A stretch of 64,000 bases of DNA, taken from Vibrio tubiashii. GTDB lineage: Bacteria > Pseudomonadota > Gammaproteobacteria > Enterobacterales > Vibrionaceae. The DNA is taken from contig NZ_CP117029.1 of assembly GCF_028551255.1 (NCBI RefSeq), positions 3,100,001 through 3,164,000 on the forward strand. Direction: 5' to 3'. Of the stretch, positions 62,749 to 64,000 are shown piece by piece. Under the pieces are notes generated by a model, which saw only the letters and a list, made by a program, of their open reading frames with translations, was not told where the DNA came from and did no database searches. The position numbers and the translations under genes are program-made. Position 1 is the first letter of the stretch. Each line of letters opens with the position of its first letter.

Positions 62749-63447
62749 ATGCTTAAGATCGTTAGCTTTATAATTTGTCCATTTGTTCAACGTGTCACTG
62801 CTGCTCTTGAAGCAAAGAAAATTCCATACGAGATTGAATACATCGATTTGAAAAACAAACCTCAGTGGTTTTTAGATATCTCTCCGAATGGTCAGGTTCC
62901 AATCTTAGTAACAGAATCAGGCACGACACTATTCGAATCAGACGCCATCATTGAATACATTGAAGATGAGTTCGGTCCTCTAGAGCAAGGTGTCACCAAT
63001 GAACAACGCGCTCTTGATCGTGCATGGAGCTACTTAGGTTCGAAAAACTACCTCGCTCAATGCGGCACAATGAGCAGCAAAGACCAAGAGACTTTTAAGC
63101 AGCGCGCTGAAAAGCTCATCACTGCATTCAAAAAAGTGGAAAAGCAATTATCTGGCGACACTCAGTTCTTTAAATCAGATAACTTAAGCAACGTAGATAT
63201 GGCTTGGTTACCACTGCTACACCGCGCAGCGCTAGTCAAGGCACACTCTGGTTACGACTTTTTCTGTGGTCTGCCAAAAATGCAGGCGTGGCAAAAAAAC
63301 CTACTCGAAACAGGCTTGGCAGAGAAAACTGTCTCTGAAGACTTCAATGAGAAATTCTCAAACTTCTATCTAACCAACACCTATGTCGGTGAAGGTAGAG
63401 ATATTCAAACTCAGGGAGGTTGTGGGTCAACAAGTTGCTGCGGTTAA
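62749..63447 (+). CDS. Glutathione S-transferase family protein with Cys-rich tail
   Basis: A 232-residue GST-fold protein: thioredoxin-like N-terminal domain with CPFV (Cys10) in the catalytic position, SNGQVPILV-type cis-proline loop (residues SPNGQVPILV near 45-54) and LFESDAIIEYIE, then a helical C-terminal domain. Cys instead of Ser/Tyr suggests omega-like thioltransferase activity. The tail GGCGSTSCCG has three cysteines (225, 230, 231), unusual for a GST. gor starts 220 bp downstream on the same strand, which fits glutathione chemistry. Confidence 0.85.
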   Translation: MLKIVSFIICPFVQRVTAALEAKKIPYEIEYIDLKNKPQWFLDISPNGQVPILVTESGTTLFESDAIIEYIEDEFGPLEQGVTNEQRALDRAWSYLGSKNYLAQCGTMSSKDQETFKQRAEKLITAFKKVEKQLSGDTQFFKSDNLSNVDMAWLPLLHRAALVKAHSGYDFFCGLPKMQAWQKNLLETGLAEKTVSEDFNEKFSNFYLTNTYVGEGRDIQTQGGCGSTSCCG

Positions 63448-63460
63448 TCCTTTCAAATAT

Positions 63461-63489
63461 AAAGCGGAATAGCACCTTATTCCGCTTTA
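63461..63489 (+). terminator. Possible terminator after the GST gene
   Basis: Stem AAAGCGGAAT / ATTCCGCTTT with an 8-nt loop; the T-run after it is short, so efficiency is doubtful. Confidence 0.55.
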
Positions 63490-63667
63490 CTACCTATTCA
63501 TCGTTATTTGTCATAAGAAATGTCACTTTTTCCCATTTAGGAAAAGGCTAGACTCGATTTATGATAGAGGGTGGGATAAATAACAAATCATTTTGGTGAT
63601 ATTGAGTTCGTTCACTTTCACCCCAATGTAATTGTTATCAGAAAAATTAATAATCTTGGAGAAAGTA

Positions 63668-64000
63668 ATGGCGACTCATTTTGATTACATCTGTATCGGT
63701 GGTGGCTCTGGCGGTATCGCATCAGCAAACCGCGCAGCTATGTACGGCGCTAAAGTTGCACTTATCGAAGCTCAAGACCTAGGTGGCACCTGTGTAAACG
63801 TAGGCTGTGTACCGAAGAAGGTTATGTGGCACGGCGCTCAAGTTGCAGATGCAATGAACCTATACGCTGAAGATTACGGCTTTGACATTGACGTTAAAGG
63901 CTTTGATTGGAGCAAACTCGTAGAGAGTCGTCAGGCTTACATTGGTCGTATTCACCAGTCTTACGATCGTGTACTGGGCAACAACAAGGTTAATGTCATC
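63668..64000 (+). CDS. gor: Glutathione-disulfide reductase (partial, N-terminus)
   Basis: The first 111 residues are present; the gene runs off the right edge. FAD-binding motif GGGSGGIASANRAA at about 11-24 and the redox-active disulfide GGTCVNVGCVPKK (about 40-52) are seen. Gor reduces oxidised glutathione with NADPH. GGAG 7-11 bases upstream of ATG supports the start. The dihydrolipoamide/trypanothione group is less likely because of the VNVGCVPKKVMW context. Confidence 0.92.
   Translation, partial: MATHFDYICIGGGSGGIASANRAAMYGAKVALIEAQDLGGTCVNVGCVPKKVMWHGAQVADAMNLYAEDYGFDIDVKGFDWSKLVESRQAYIGRIHQSYDRVLGNNKVNVI

Overview
The window is a chromosomal segment of a Vibrio (Vibrionaceae, Gammaproteobacteria). 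This rests on the gene order around hemCDXY / cyaA / cyaY / lptM-lysA-dapF-DUF484-xerC-yigB, on rhlB / trxA / rho / ubiD-fre, on Vibrio-type 16S and 23S rRNA, and on close protein similarity to known Vibrio families. The species cannot be fixed by eye. Most of the window is conserved core genome; phage genes, transposases and CRISPR arrays were looked for and not seen.

Layout. 1-2.8 kb: a minus-strand arsenate resistance cluster (arsR, ArsJ-associated GAPDH, a small Cys-based phosphatase, arsJ cut by the window edge). 2.9-14.4 kb: an EAL-HDOD signalling protein, rhtB, pldB, yigL, an EVE-domain protein, a large lipoprotein, a DTW-domain tRNA modifier, a FIST-GGDEF-EAL protein, then yigB-xerC-DUF484. 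14.4-24.6 kb: dapF, lysA, lptM, cyaY, cyaA with a CRP-like site, hemC-hemD-hemX-hemY, and a small periplasmic cytochrome c. 24.6-25.0 kb: an 8-bp tandem repeat of about 28 copies surrounded by REP-like palindromes. 25.0-36.5 kb: two complete rRNA operons in tandem, both transcribed leftwards; the first (right) carries tRNA-Ile and tRNA-Ala, the second (left) carries tRNA-Glu, tRNA-Lys, tRNA-Val and a distal tRNA-Asp. 36.5-46 kb: fre, a plant-type ferredoxin, ubiD, an exported protein, rho, trxA, rhlB, gppA, and yhhQ preceded by a candidate preQ1-I riboswitch. 46-53 kb: DUF3630-recQ, rarD, an AraC regulator with a LysE exporter, and ggt. 53.1-53.5 kb: a CsrB-family sRNA with 29 GGA triplets and a UvrY/VarA-like palindrome upstream. 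53.7-59.4 kb: tpx, uvrD, a bufferin-type RiPP operon (bufA-bufB-bufC-bufD) and a repeat-bearing small lipoprotein. 59.5-64 kb: prlC, rlmJ, a glutathione S-transferase with a Cys-rich tail, and the start of gor.

Most interesting parts: (i) the copper-linked bufferin operon with a strong hairpin between the precursor and enzyme genes; (ii) the four-gene ars cluster with a phosphatase of unknown role; (iii) the CsrB sRNA and its 40-bp upstream palindrome; (iv) the preQ1-I-like element overlapping the yhhQ ribosome binding site; (v) the minisatellite; (vi) differences between the two rRNA operons. Some of those rRNA differences are compensatory and look biological. Others are indels in catalytic-core rRNA and look like assembly errors.
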